This document shows positions 44,567 to 54,323 of a DNA stretch of 64,000 nt, in pieces (within the stretch, counting starts at the first letter, position 1; every line of letters starts with the position of its first letter). Below the pieces are notes generated by a model, which was not told the origin of the DNA, searched no databases, and worked only from the letters and a program-made list of their open reading frames with translations. Where the stretch lies: the NCBI GenBank assembly GCA_963785255.1, contig CAWAUR010000014.1:567660-631659 (forward strand), in the 5' to 3' direction. The position numbers were made by a program, and so were the translations under genes. The stretch comes from Bog-159 sp963785255. GTDB lineage: Bacteria > Acidobacteriota > Terriglobia > Bryobacterales > Bryobacteraceae.

Positions 44567-45712
44567 ATGCCCCAAAATGCACTCACGGCACTGACACTGG
44601 CGGCGGCCGCATTGGGTTGCGCGCATGCCCAGGATTCCTGGCTCGATCAAGAAGCTCATCTTCCCTACATCCGGCAGCCCGTGCCCGACGGTCAGCGGCC
44701 CACCGGGTATACGCCGAAACAGATGCGCCATGCCTACGGTGTCGATCTGCTCTCGAACCAGGGCGACGGACAGATCATCGGGATTGTGGATGCCTTCGAC
44801 TATCCGTCTGTCGAATCCGACCTGGCGGTTTTCACCAGCGCCTTTCAGCTACCTTTGTGCACCAAGGCCAACGGATGTCTGACAGTGGTCTACGCCACAG
44901 GGACTAAGCCGCCGCCGAATGCCGGTTGGTCCGGTGAAACGTCACTCGATGTGCAGTGGGCGCATGCCATCGCGCCGAAGGCCCAGATCCTGTTAGTGGA
45001 GGCTCCCAACGGCACCACGCGCGCGCTGCTGGAAGCCGTGCCGGTGGCCGTCGCGCACGGGGCCACCACCATCAACATGAGTTGGGGAACCTTGCATGAA
45101 GAACCCAATGAACAGAACCTCGACCATCTATACTTCAACAACCCTGCGGTGACTTACTTTAATGCATCGGGCGACTGGGGCACTAACTTATTCGGTTACC
45201 CCGCCGCGTCGCCGCTGGTAGTCGACGCTGGTGGGACCGCGCTCAATCTGGATGGCGACGGCAATATCCTAAGTGAAAAAGCGTGGCGCGGAAGCGGGGG
45301 GGGCGCCAGTATCTATTACGCCGAGCCTTCGTATCAGATCGGATTCCAAAGTTCCGGGCAGCGCGGTGTTCCGGATGTGGCCTATAACGCCAGCGCCGAC
45401 ACAGGTGTTCCGGTGTACGACAGCGAAGAAGGCAACTGGGGGAAAGTGGGCGGCACCAGCGCCGCGTCTCCGCAGTGGTGCGCGATTACGGCGATCGCCA
45501 ACAGTGTGCGCGCGGAGATGGGCAAAGGTCCCATCGGCGCAAAGTTTCTGAACGTAATCTATGCCAATTCGCTGGCATTTCACGATATCACGACTGGATT
45601 CAACGGCACATGCGGCGCCATGTGCGAAGCCGGTCCTGGATGGGATTTTGTAACTGGATTGGGCAGCCCGATGGCTCCCCATATCGTCGATGCATTGGCG
45701 GCGGCTCCTTAG
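44567..45712 (+). CDS. S53-family (sedolisin-like) serine-carboxyl peptidase without pro-domain
   Basis: A 381-residue exported protein (signal TALTLAAAALGCAHAQ). The catalytic set of S53 peptidases is intact: Glu 124 and Asp 128 in GETSLDVQWAHAIAP, the oxyanion Asp 203 in ASGDWG and Ser 298 in GGTSAASP. The C-terminal GWDFVTGLGSP is part of the calcium site. The long activation pro-domain usual in the family is missing; the mature-type start YTPKQMRHAYGVD comes right after the signal. It probably degrades protein outside the cell at acid pH. Its stop is one base before the ATG of the next gene. Confidence 0.87.
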   Translation: MPQNALTALTLAAAALGCAHAQDSWLDQEAHLPYIRQPVPDGQRPTGYTPKQMRHAYGVDLLSNQGDGQIIGIVDAFDYPSVESDLAVFTSAFQLPLCTKANGCLTVVYATGTKPPPNAGWSGETSLDVQWAHAIAPKAQILLVEAPNGTTRALLEAVPVAVAHGATTINMSWGTLHEEPNEQNLDHLYFNNPAVTYFNASGDWGTNLFGYPAASPLVVDAGGTALNLDGDGNILSEKAWRGSGGGASIYYAEPSYQIGFQSSGQRGVPDVAYNASADTGVPVYDSEEGNWGKVGGTSAASPQWCAITAIANSVRAEMGKGPIGAKFLNVIYANSLAFHDITTGFNGTCGAMCEAGPGWDFVTGLGSPMAPHIVDALAAAP

Positions 45713-45713
45713 G

Positions 45714-48578
45714 ATGCGCTACCGCCGGCTTATCTTAGCGCTTGCATCCGTCTTTCCGCTGGCCGCCCAGCAAGTGCCCGCGCGCCTGTTTGACGGGCTT
45801 TCCTGGCGAATGATCGGTCCATTTCGGGGCGGCCGTGCGGAAGCCGCCACGGGCGTACCTGGCGATCCGAATACATTCTACTTCGGTGCGGTCGGCGGCG
45901 GCATCTGGAAAACCACCGACGCCGGCACGGTGTGGACGCCTATTTTCGACGCCCAACATATCGCCTCGATCGGCGCCATCGAAGTCGCGCCATCCGACCC
46001 GCGTATCATCTACGCCGGGACGGGTGAGACCGACTTACGCTCCGATATTTCATTCGGCGACGGCATTTATAAGTCCACCGACGCAGGTAAGACATGGACT
46101 AACATGGGCCTGCGAGATACACGCCAGATCGGGCGCATCCTGGTGGACCCTGCGAATCCGAATGTGGTGTTTGTGGCTGCGCTGGGGCATGCCTACGGCT
46201 CGAACGATGAGCGCGGCGTCTTCCGCTCCAGCGATGGCGGGAATAGTTGGCGTAAGGTGCTGTACAAGGGGCCGGAAACCGGCGCCGTGGATCTCGCCTG
46301 GGCGCCTGAGGATACCCGAACCATCTACGCCACGCTATGGAATGTGCGGCGCCCGCCGCGCGTGCAATACGGCCCCGTCGAAGGACCCGGCAGCGGACTC
46401 TATAAGTCCACCGATGGCGGCGATACCTGGTCGCAGATCCAGGGCCACGGCCTTCCCGAAGGCCAGTGGCGCCGGTCGGGAATTGCCGTGGCGCGCGGTA
46501 CACGCGGACGCCGCGTTTATGTTTTGGTCGACGCGGAAGCCGGCGCCGGGCTCTATCGTTCCGACGATGGAGGTGTAACATGGGCTCGGCCCGGCAACGA
46601 TCGCCGCATCACCAGCCGCGGTTGGTATTTCGGCCGAGTCACTGTGGATCCTTCGAATCCCGACGTCGTGTATCTGCCAAACGTGGCGCTGTATCGCACC
46701 GCGGACGCGGGCAAGACATTCACCGTGGTGCGCGGCGCGCCTGGCGGCGACGATTATCATTTCCTTTGGATCGATCCAACGGCGCCATCGCGGATGATTT
46801 TGGCCACCGATCAAGGCACGACCATCAGCGTTGACGGAGCTAAGACGTGGAGCACCTGGTATAACCAGCCCACGGCACAGATGTATCACGTGATCGCCGA
46901 CAACCAGTTCCCTTATACGGTCTATGGCACCCAGCAGGATTCCGGCTCCGTGGCCGTTCCCAGCCGTACCGATCACGGACACATCACGGAAGCCGATCGT
47001 TATTCCATAGGTGGCAGCGAGAGCGGCTATGTGGCGCCCGATCCAGCCGATCCTAACATCATCTATGTGGCGGGCACCTATGGCGGCCTTGCGCGTTTCG
47101 ATAAGCGTACGGCGCAGAGCCAGAACATTACGCCCTGGCCGAGGTTCCAATTCAACGCGGATATCTCCCAACAGAAGTATCGCTATCCCTGGACCCCGCC
47201 GCTTATCTTCTCGCCCATCGAGCGCGGCACGCTGTACTATGCCTCGCAGTTCTTATTCAAGACTACCGATGGCGGGCTCAGTTGGCAGACGATCAGCCCC
47301 GATCTTACAGGTTCCTCGAAGCTGGGTGTCATCTTCACCATTGCGCCCTCGCCTCTCGAAGCCGGCGAGATTTGGGCGGGCAGCGACACCGGGCTGATCC
47401 ATCTCACTCGCGACGGTGGCAAGACCTGGTCCGATGTGACTCCCCCGGGAGTAAGTGAGTGGAGCAAGATCACTCGCATCGAAGCGTCGCATTTCGACGC
47501 GGGCGTGGCCTATGCGGCCATCGACCGTCATCGCCTGGAAGATTACCGTCCGCATCTCTGGCGCACGCACGATTATGGCAAGACCTGGACCCAAGTGACT
47601 GACGGCATTCCCGAGCCCGCCTTCTTAAATGCCATTCGCGAAGATCCCGTACGCCGCGGTCTGTTATACGCGGCCACCGAGTTAGGCGTGTATGTCTCGT
47701 TTGACGATGGCGATCACTGGCAGCCGTTGCAGTTCAATTTGCCTGCGTGTTCAGTGCGCGACATCGACATACACGGGGACGACTTAATCATTGCCACGCA
47801 TGGGCGTTCGTTTTGGATTATGGACGGCATCGCGCCCTTGCGCCAGGCGAATGCGGAAGTGGCCTCCGCGGCCGCGTGGCTCTATAAACCGGCGCCTGCC
47901 ATCCGTACCGCCAGCGAGGGTTTTCAAGGAACGCCGCTGCCTCCCGAGATTCCGCAAGCTCCGAATCCGCCCGATGGCGCCATCATCGATTATTATCTCG
48001 CCTCCGCGCAGGATGAAGTTATGCTCGATATATTGGACGACAAGAACCAGGTCGTCCGCAGATACACCAGCTCCGATAAGCCGCCCGCTTCGGAACGCGT
48101 GCAGGCAGTCGCAGACATATGGATCGTTCCGCCGCCCCGTCTTACCGGCAGCGCTGGCATGCATCGCTTCGTTTGGGACCTGCGTTATGGCGCCCGTGGT
48201 CCGCAGGTTTTACCGGGCACTTATCAGGTGCGGCTAACTGTAGCCGGCCGGGCTTACTCGCAGACTGTGGATGTGTCTCTCGATCCACGGTCTTCGGCCA
48301 CGCGCGCGGATCTGGAGACCCAACTCGATTTGGGCCTGAAGGCTACGCACGGGATAGAGCAAGCCCAGGAGGCTCTAGGGGAAATTCAAAAGCTCACCAT
48401 TGACGCGCCGGAACTCGCGCAAATCCGCGCGGCGATAGGCAGGGCTAATGCCGGATTCCGCTCGGTGTTGGAGGTGGCAGAGAGCGCAGACCGCCGGCCT
48501 CCCGCGCAGGCACTCGCGTTATATGAAGAGGCCAGGCGGGAGTTGGACGCGCAGGTAGAGAAAATCCGCGCGCATTAG
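45714..48578 (+). CDS. Secreted BNR/sortilin-type beta-propeller protein
   Basis: A 954-residue protein with a signal peptide (RLILALASVFPLAAQQ). Many Asp-box-like repeats follow (GGIWKTTDAGTVWTPIF, GIYKSTDAGKTWTNMG, GLYKSTDGGDTWSQI) that build sialidase/VPS10-type propellers. The C-terminal 150 residues include RFVWDLRYGARGPQVLPGTYQVRLTVAG, a beta-sandwich, and a helical end. This class is very common in Acidobacteriota, often annotated as glycosyl hydrolase, but no sialidase residues are evident. The ATG at 45714 overlaps neither neighbour and makes a natural signal peptide. It is probably transcribed with the S53 peptidase. Confidence 0.85.
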   Translation: MRYRRLILALASVFPLAAQQVPARLFDGLSWRMIGPFRGGRAEAATGVPGDPNTFYFGAVGGGIWKTTDAGTVWTPIFDAQHIASIGAIEVAPSDPRIIYAGTGETDLRSDISFGDGIYKSTDAGKTWTNMGLRDTRQIGRILVDPANPNVVFVAALGHAYGSNDERGVFRSSDGGNSWRKVLYKGPETGAVDLAWAPEDTRTIYATLWNVRRPPRVQYGPVEGPGSGLYKSTDGGDTWSQIQGHGLPEGQWRRSGIAVARGTRGRRVYVLVDAEAGAGLYRSDDGGVTWARPGNDRRITSRGWYFGRVTVDPSNPDVVYLPNVALYRTADAGKTFTVVRGAPGGDDYHFLWIDPTAPSRMILATDQGTTISVDGAKTWSTWYNQPTAQMYHVIADNQFPYTVYGTQQDSGSVAVPSRTDHGHITEADRYSIGGSESGYVAPDPADPNIIYVAGTYGGLARFDKRTAQSQNITPWPRFQFNADISQQKYRYPWTPPLIFSPIERGTLYYASQFLFKTTDGGLSWQTISPDLTGSSKLGVIFTIAPSPLEAGEIWAGSDTGLIHLTRDGGKTWSDVTPPGVSEWSKITRIEASHFDAGVAYAAIDRHRLEDYRPHLWRTHDYGKTWTQVTDGIPEPAFLNAIREDPVRRGLLYAATELGVYVSFDDGDHWQPLQFNLPACSVRDIDIHGDDLIIATHGRSFWIMDGIAPLRQANAEVASAAAWLYKPAPAIRTASEGFQGTPLPPEIPQAPNPPDGAIIDYYLASAQDEVMLDILDDKNQVVRRYTSSDKPPASERVQAVADIWIVPPPRLTGSAGMHRFVWDLRYGARGPQVLPGTYQVRLTVAGRAYSQTVDVSLDPRSSATRADLETQLDLGLKATHGIEQAQEALGEIQKLTIDAPELAQIRAAIGRANAGFRSVLEVAESADRRPPAQALALYEEARRELDAQVEKIRAH

Positions 48579-48587
48579 TGAGGACAA

Positions 48588-48628
48588 GTGGGGCAGGCAA
48601 AGTGCCTGGCAAGGTGCCTGGCCCACGG
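48588..48628. repeat. Family A repeat, shortened
   Basis: The unit reads GTGGGGCAGGCAAAGTGCC, then GCAAGGTGCCTGGCCCAC. The two halves are partly complementary, with a much shorter centre than other copies. It lies between the BNR gene and the next gene. Confidence 0.7.
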
Positions 48629-48649
48629 TTTTATAGGACAATAGAGATT

Positions 48650-49774
48650 ATGAGGTTTTTCCGCATCGCTGCGATCAATGTGATGTGCATCGCCCTATGG
48701 GCGGCTTCCGGCTATACCGTCGCGCAGATCAAACAGTTCATCCAGTCTGCAATTGAACTCAAGAATCCGGATAAGGAAGTCGCCGAAACGTTGCGCAAGA
48801 TGAAGCTGTCCGAACACATGGACCTGGATACCGTGGAGGCGCTGCAAGCCAAGGGCGCCGGTCCCAAAACCGTGGCCGTGCTGAAGGAACTCGCCACCGA
48901 GTCCCAGAGTCTTCCGCAAGCCGCGCCGCCGCCTCCCAAGCCGGTGTACGTGCCGCCGCCTCCGCCGACTTCCGAAGAGCAGGCCAAGCTGCTGGACGAC
49001 GTGCGCGACTACGCCATCGATTATACGAAGCATCTGCCGGATTTCATTTGTCTGGAACAGACTCGCCGCTATGTCGATACCACCGGCCGCGATTCGTGGC
49101 GGCAGGCGGATGTCATCACGGCGCGCCTCACTTACTACAACCAAAAGGAAGATTACAAGCTGGTTTCGCAGAACGATAAGGTATCCACCGACGGCTCGTA
49201 TATGTCGGTGGGCGGCGCGTTGTCGATGGGCGATTTCGGCACCACCATGCGCGATATCTTCAATCCATCGAGCCACGCCAGCTTTCAATGGGAGCGATGG
49301 ACCACGCTGCGCACCCGCCGCACGCACGTGATTTCATTTCGTGTGCCGCTCGAATTCTCGCGCTACACCATCGAGGCCGGCGGCGATAGCCGGGACAGCA
49401 AATCCGAAGCCCAGCGGATCACCGTGGGCTATCATGGCGAGGTCTTCGTGGACCGGGACTTAGGCACCATCGTGCGCATCACGCAGGAGGCCGACAACAT
49501 TCCGCCATTATTTCCCGTCCGCGAGGCCAAGGAAACGCTGGACTACGACATGACCAAAATCGGCGATTACGAATTCTTCCTGCCGCTGGTGGCCACCGTG
49601 CAGATGCACGACGACCGCGTGTGGTTCAAGAACGTAAAGGAGTTCCGCCTCTATCGTAAGTTCTCGGCCGACGCGGTCATCAAATTCGATGGTCAGGAAG
49701 TGCCGCCGCTGCCCGACGATAAGACCAAGGAACAACCGGTGCAACCGCCGCCTCCGCCACAACCGCCTAAGTGA
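48650..49774 (+). CDS. Exported protein of unknown function with Pro-rich linkers
   Basis: A 374-residue protein starting at the ATG at 48650 with a signal-like segment (AAINVMCIALWAASGYTVAQ). Residues about 20-70 form a helical domain that resembles a helix-hairpin repeat (LDTVEALQAKGAGPKTVAVL). A proline stretch (APPPPKPVYVPPPPP) leads to a beta-rich domain (about 100-350) and a second proline tail. I recognise no family function. Its stop overlaps the GTG of the FUSC gene, so the two are coupled. Confidence 0.7.
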   Translation: MRFFRIAAINVMCIALWAASGYTVAQIKQFIQSAIELKNPDKEVAETLRKMKLSEHMDLDTVEALQAKGAGPKTVAVLKELATESQSLPQAAPPPPKPVYVPPPPPTSEEQAKLLDDVRDYAIDYTKHLPDFICLEQTRRYVDTTGRDSWRQADVITARLTYYNQKEDYKLVSQNDKVSTDGSYMSVGGALSMGDFGTTMRDIFNPSSHASFQWERWTTLRTRRTHVISFRVPLEFSRYTIEAGGDSRDSKSEAQRITVGYHGEVFVDRDLGTIVRITQEADNIPPLFPVREAKETLDYDMTKIGDYEFFLPLVATVQMHDDRVWFKNVKEFRLYRKFSADAVIKFDGQEVPPLPDDKTKEQPVQPPPPPQPPK

Positions 49775-51899
49775 GTTTCTGGCGGCGGGTCTTTCAACTC
49801 CAAAAGGAAAAGATCGCGCCGTGGATTGCCCTGCGCAACACGCTGGGCTTTGCCTTGCCGCTGGTTGCCGGCGTCGCCCTGGGTCATATTCCTGAGGCGC
49901 TCATCGCCGCCATCGGTGCGCTGAACGTCTCGTATTCCGATAGCCACGATCCCTACGTTACGCGCGCGCGGCGCATGCTGGCGTCGAGCGCCATCGTGGG
50001 CCTGGCTGTATTTGCCGGAGCGATCTGTGGCAACCATCACCTGCTCGCCGTGCCGATCGCGGGCGCCTGGGCGTTCGCCGCGGGCATGTTAGTGGCGCTG
50101 AGCACGGCCGCCGCGGATCTGGGAAGCATCAGCCTGGTCACCCTGTTGGTGTTCGCGGCCAAGCCGTTGCCGCCGGAATCGGCCGCGCTCTCGGGACTGC
50201 TGGCGTTGGGCGGTGGCTTGCTCCAACCGCGCTGTCGCTTGCCTTCTGGCCCATTCGCCGCTACATGCCCGAGCGCCGCGCATTGGCCGCACTGTACGCC
50301 GAACTGGCGCGCGCCGTGGTTGCCCCACCCGATGTGCACTCGGCTCCTCCAGCTAGCGCGCAAAGCACGCAGGCGCAGACCGCGCTCGAGCCGCTGGCGG
50401 GCGATTACTCGATCGAAGGCGAGCGCTACCGGATGTTGTTGAGCCAGGCCGAGCGTACCCGCTTGGGCCTCTTCGCATTGAATCGCCTGCGCGCACGCAT
50501 CGCACGGGAGCCGGGAGGAGTCGCGGAGGGCGCACTGCTGGGCGATTATCTCGACCATGCATCGCGCGTCCTCCGGTCGATTGGCGATGCGTTGTTGGCC
50601 GCGAAGACCGCGCCCGCCGCGCCCCCGGAGTTAGATCGACTGCGAATGTTCGCCGAACGCTTGCGGGCGGCGGACGCCACTCTGCCGGACGCCATCAGGC
50701 AAACGGCTCGCGATGCTCGCCAGCAGATCGACGCGCTCAACGGCCAACTGCGCACTGCTTGGGAATTGGCAACCGCGGTGACCGTTGCGGGAATGATGAA
50801 CTTCGCGCGGCAGGAAGTTCGCCGGCCATGGCATCTACGGCTCAGCGGCACCGTGGCCACGCTGCGCGCAAACCTCAGCTTGCGGTCCGCTGCCTGCCGT
50901 CACGCCATCCGGCTGGCAGTGTGCGTGGCGCTCGGCGATGCCGTGGGGCGCGGCTTTGGTCTGCAGCGCTCTTACTGGCTGCCGATGACAGTGGCCATCG
51001 TGCTGAAGCCGGACTTCGCCTCCACCTTCAGCCGCGGCGTGCTGCGATTGGGCGGAACGTTTGCCGGTTTGATCTTTTCCACGGCTCTGTTTCACTTGCT
51101 TCCCGGCGAGCCGGCGGCGCATGTGGCAGCCATTGTGGCGCTGATGTTCGTCCTGCGATGCTGGGGCCCGGCGAATTACGGCATCCTGGTAACGGCAGTC
51201 ACCGGATTGGTGGTGCTGTTGATTGCCATGGCGGGCGTGTCGCCGAGGGAAGTGGTCGTCGCGCGCGGCTTGAATACGGCTATCGGCGGCGTCATCGCGC
51301 TGGCGGCGTATGGCCTGTGGCCCACCCGGGAACGGGCGCGCATCGGGGACTTAATGGCGGAAATGCTGGACGCCTATCGCCAGTACTTCCACCTGATTCG
51401 TGAAAGCTATTTCCATCCCGAGGGGCAATTCGCGAATGCGCTGGATCGGGCGCGGGTGGCGGCGCGGCGGGCGCGATCCAATCTGGAAGCGTCGTTTGAG
51501 CGTTTGCGCGCGGAACCGGAAACCCAGACGGCGCCGCTCGCGGCGCTGACGGGCATGTTGGCCAGTTCGCACCGGCTGATCCACGCGATCATGGCGCTGG
51601 AAGCCGGTCTCGGCGCCAGCCCCGCGGCGCCGGCGCGTGCGGCTTTTAGAACCTTCGCCGACCATGCGGAACTCACGCTGAATCTGCTCGCCGGAGCCTT
51701 GCGCGGATCGCCCTTGAAGCCGGACGAACTGCCCAATCTGCGCGAAGATCATCACGCCTTGAGGCATTCCGGAGACCCGGCCACAGAACGTTATGCGCTG
51801 GTTAATGTTGAAACCGACCGTATGACGAACAGCCTGAACACACTAAGCGAGCAGATACTCCGGTGGACAGAAACGGACCGCCCCAATCACTTGGGATGA
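49771..51899 (+). pseudogene. FUSC-family membrane transporter with a frameshift
   Basis: Two frames together encode one FUSC/aromatic-acid-exporter-type protein of about 708 residues. The first starts with a GTG overlapping the previous stop and contains four to five helices up to LLALGGGLLQ. At 50222-50226 the frame breaks: TALSLAFWPIRRYMPERR continues in another frame, as if one A were missing from CCAA. The second frame holds the cytoplasmic helical part, then the second membrane block (YWLPMTVAIVLKPDFASTFS, GTFAGLIFSTALFHLLPG) and a helical tail. If the indel is a sequence error, the gene is functional. Confidence 0.82.
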
Positions 51900-52129
51900 G
51901 CCGCCATTTTCTTTTCGAGGGCCGCGATCAGCCGCGCTTCGATCTCGGGTGAAATCGGATGCGTCTCCATTCCCTTGTAGATGCGGACGGTTTTCTTGGT
52001 GGTGTCGCAGACCACCCAGCAGTTGGGGCACTCCGTGATGTGCTGCTCCAACTTGGCCCGGATTTCCGCGTCGACATTCTCGTCCAGGTAATCGCTGAGT
52101 TCTTGCAAAAATTCCTTACAGGTAAGCAA
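51887..52129 (-). CDS. Zinc-finger anti-sigma factor (zf-HC2 type)
   Basis: An 80-residue protein with CKEFLQELSDYLDENV at the start and the ZAS-like motif HITECPNC at about residues 30-37, the core of zinc-binding anti-sigma domains. There is no membrane segment, so it is a soluble regulator. Its start overlaps the end of the sigma gene by 14 bases, the usual order of sigma and anti-sigma pairs. The zinc site suggests a response to thiol oxidation, which is inference. Its 3' end overlaps that of the convergent FUSC gene by 13 bases. Confidence 0.85.
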   Translation of the reverse strand: MLTCKEFLQELSDYLDENVDAEIRAKLEQHITECPNCWVVCDTTKKTVRIYKGMETHPISPEIEARLIAALEKKMAAHPK

Positions 52130-52733
52130 AGGCGTCGTCCTCCTTATGCTTGAAGAAACGGGTTAACTTATCGCGAAGCTGCAGGCGCGCGCGCAACAGA
52201 CGGCTCTTCACCGCCGGGATGGATAGGTTGAGGATGTCGGCGGTTTCTTCCGTCGAAAGCTCTTCCATGTCCCGCAGCACGAACACCGCGCGATAGGGCG
52301 GCGCCAGGCTATCCACCGCGGAGCTGAGAATCTGGTTCATCTCCTCGCGCGAGTAGCGCTCCTCTGGATTCTCGTCCCAAGCCGCGATTTCGCGCGCCAC
52401 GGTGTCCTCGCCGGTATCGATGGTTTCGTCCATCGACACGGTTTTGTCGGTTTTGCGTTTGCGCAGTTTCATCAGCGCCTGGTTCACCGCGATGCGCACG
52501 ATCCAGGTATAAAACTTGGAATTTCCCTGGAACTGATCGAGGTGCTCGTAGGCTTTTAGGAAGGTCTCCTGCAAGACATCTTCGGCGTCTTCGCGGTTTT
52601 GGGTGATATGCATCGCCAGGCGGAAAATCTTGCCTTCGTAGCGGCGCACCAATTCCGAGAAGGCTTTGACGTCGCCGCCGCGCGCCTGCTGGAGCACCGC
52701 GGATTCATCGGGAATCTGGCTGGTAGCTGGCAT
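52116..52733 (-). CDS. ECF RNA polymerase sigma factor (RpoE-like)
   Basis: A 205-residue sigma factor with region 2 at about 20-95 (ELVRRYEGKIFRLAMHITQNREDAEDVLQETFLKAY, KFYTWIVRIAVNQALMKLRKRK) and region 4 at about 135-190 (LAPPYRAVFVLRDMEELSTEE, LNLSIPAVKSRLLRARLQLRDKL). It is co-encoded with the zinc-finger anti-sigma factor. The long acidic linker (DETIDTGEDTVAREIAAWDENPEE) between the regions is usual for this group. Genes it controls are not visible here. Confidence 0.92.
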   Translation of the reverse strand: MPATSQIPDESAVLQQARGGDVKAFSELVRRYEGKIFRLAMHITQNREDAEDVLQETFLKAYEHLDQFQGNSKFYTWIVRIAVNQALMKLRKRKTDKTVSMDETIDTGEDTVAREIAAWDENPEERYSREEMNQILSSAVDSLAPPYRAVFVLRDMEELSTEETADILNLSIPAVKSRLLRARLQLRDKLTRFFKHKEDDAFAYL

Positions 52734-52743
52734 GCCCTTGGTT

Positions 52744-53445
52744 TTAGTATCGCATAGGGACGGCGCGGGTCCGGGGCTGTGGGCGTTTGGTTGTAGCGAC
52801 GCCCGGTCCTTGGCCGCCTCCAGGCGCGCGCGCCAGGCGCACCGCCTCGTGAAGTTTGAGCTCCAGTTCCTTCCTTGGTAGCGCGTCGATCCAGTAGCTG
52901 GCCACGTGGATACCGCTCTTTTGGAGTTCGAGCAGCGCGATATGTTCCCCGCTTTTGCCCGCGCAAAGGATCATACCCAGAGGGTCGGCCTCGTCCAGCT
53001 CGCAGACGTGCCGTTTGAGCCAGCCTAGATATAGTTCCATCTGGCCTTTGTCGGCGGCGTCGAACTTGCCGAGCTTCAGGTCGATGGCAATCAGGCGGCG
53101 GCGCTTTCGGTGATAGAACAAGGGTCCAAGTAGTAATCGCGGTCGTCGATTTGCCTGCGCTGCTGGCGAGCTACGAAACAGAACCCCACGCCCAGTTCCA
53201 GGATGAAAGCTTCCATCTCCCGCAAGATTGCGGCTTCCACGTCCTTTTCCGCATAGGTGTCTTTGAGTCCAAGAAAATCGAGGATGTAAGGATCGCGGAA
53301 GACCAGATCCGGAGTGAGCCTATCTTCTTCGCGCAACTGTTTGAGCTCCATTTCCGCGAGCTTGGCCGGCTTGCGAGACAGCGCGGTGCGCTCGAAGAGC
53401 ATGGAGCCGATCTTCTTTTCCAGCGTGCGCTTGTTCCAGCGTTCG
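52744..53445 (-). pseudogene. YhcG/DUF1016 nuclease-type gene, 3' part
   Basis: From the insertion junction the frame reads ERWNKRTLEKKIGS and then MLFERTALSRKP, the central linker of DUF1016 proteins. VFRDPYILDFLGL and the PD-(D/E)XK nuclease core (FCFVARQQRRQIDDRDYYLD, IAIDLKLGKFDAADKGQMELYL) follow. A one-base loss near 53124 shifts the frame between YYLD and LFYHRKRRR. The N-terminal domain is at 55260-55564 on the same strand. The family is linked to restriction and DNA processing. Here it is broken by both insertion and frameshift. Confidence 0.87.
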
Positions 53446-53464
53446 CCGCCTCGCCCATGGAAGG

Positions 53465-53969
53465 CGGCAGTTTGTGACGTGGTGGAGAACTTTCCCGAGG
53501 AACGCCGCTACGTGCTGGAAACCTTGCGCCGCGTTTTATCACAACGACGCGCTAGCGCGACAGCGGGAACTGCTGGCAGAAGACCGGTTGCGATTCCATC
53601 AAGGAGCATAGCGGCCCGTTGAATGACCGAACTGCACCCGTGGCTGCAGGCACAACTGGCGGAGCACAAGACTGAGCCGGATTCCGGACTGGGCAAAGCC
53701 ATCTCTTGAATCACTGGCCGAAACTGACGCTCTTTTTGCAGCAACCGGGCGCGCCGATCGACAATAACATCGTGGAGCGTGCCTTGAAGAAAGCCATCCT
53801 GAACCGCAAGGACGCACTCTTCTATAAGACGCTGAACGGCGCCAATCCGTTCGATTATCTGACCGAGTTGCAGCGGCACGCCCAGGAGTTGAAGGGTAAT
53901 CCAGCGGAGTGGATGCCCTCGAATTACCGCGAGACGGTGGCGCGGCACGCCACGCGCGCCGCCGCATAA
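53465..53969 (+). pseudogene. IS66-family transposase (TnpC), degraded C-terminal part
   Basis: Fragments in different frames read ENFPEERRYVLETLRRV, NDALARQRELLAEDRLRFHQ, LHPWLQAQLAEHKTEPDSG and NHWPKLTLFLQQPGAPIDNN. IVERALKKAILNRKDALFYKT then carries the last catalytic Glu. About 22 residues expected between KTLNGA and NPFDYL are missing. The frame ends at 53969. Several indels show it is long dead. Confidence 0.88.
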
Positions 53970-54097
53970 TATGATGAATCCTGCCTGGCCGGAAGGGATC
54001 GACTCCGGCCGGGCAGGACGGCCCTCTCGATATGCACATAAAACGGGCCTCTCAAAAGGCAAGATCGGATCACGTTTTTGGCCAGGCACGGAAATCG

Positions 54098-54240
54098 GTA
54101 AAATATTGGGGCGGGCCTGTACGCTCGTGTCTCCACCAATGATCAGCAAACGTTGCCGATGCAGAAACGGGCGATGCGGGAGTATGCCGCCAGGCGAGGG
54201 TGGACGATTCGCTTTGGACGTTCGTGAGGTTGACTCCGGC
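54098..54240 (+). pseudogene. Serine recombinase (resolvase) N-terminal remnant
   Basis: One frame reads YARVSTNDQQTLPMQ then MREYAARRGWTI. After a one-base shift it continues ALDVREVDSG. YARVST with its catalytic Ser and the following helix are the start of the resolvase/invertase domain. The rest of the gene is absent. The 354-base gap 53970-54323 also holds a short GGCCGG-type inverted repeat near 53988-54022 and no other gene. Confidence 0.75.
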
Positions 54241-54323
54241 CGGGTAATCGACACGTGGCCGCCAACGGTTCGATCGGCTTAGTCGTCAACTTTTAGTGAA
54301 ATACTAGGAGAAGGAGAAATCAC

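Noticed and set aside
53971..54282. Plus-strand open frame of 103 codons after the IS66 remnant
   Set aside because: Only its last part (ALDVREVDSG) is protein-like, and that belongs to the frameshifted recombinase remnant.
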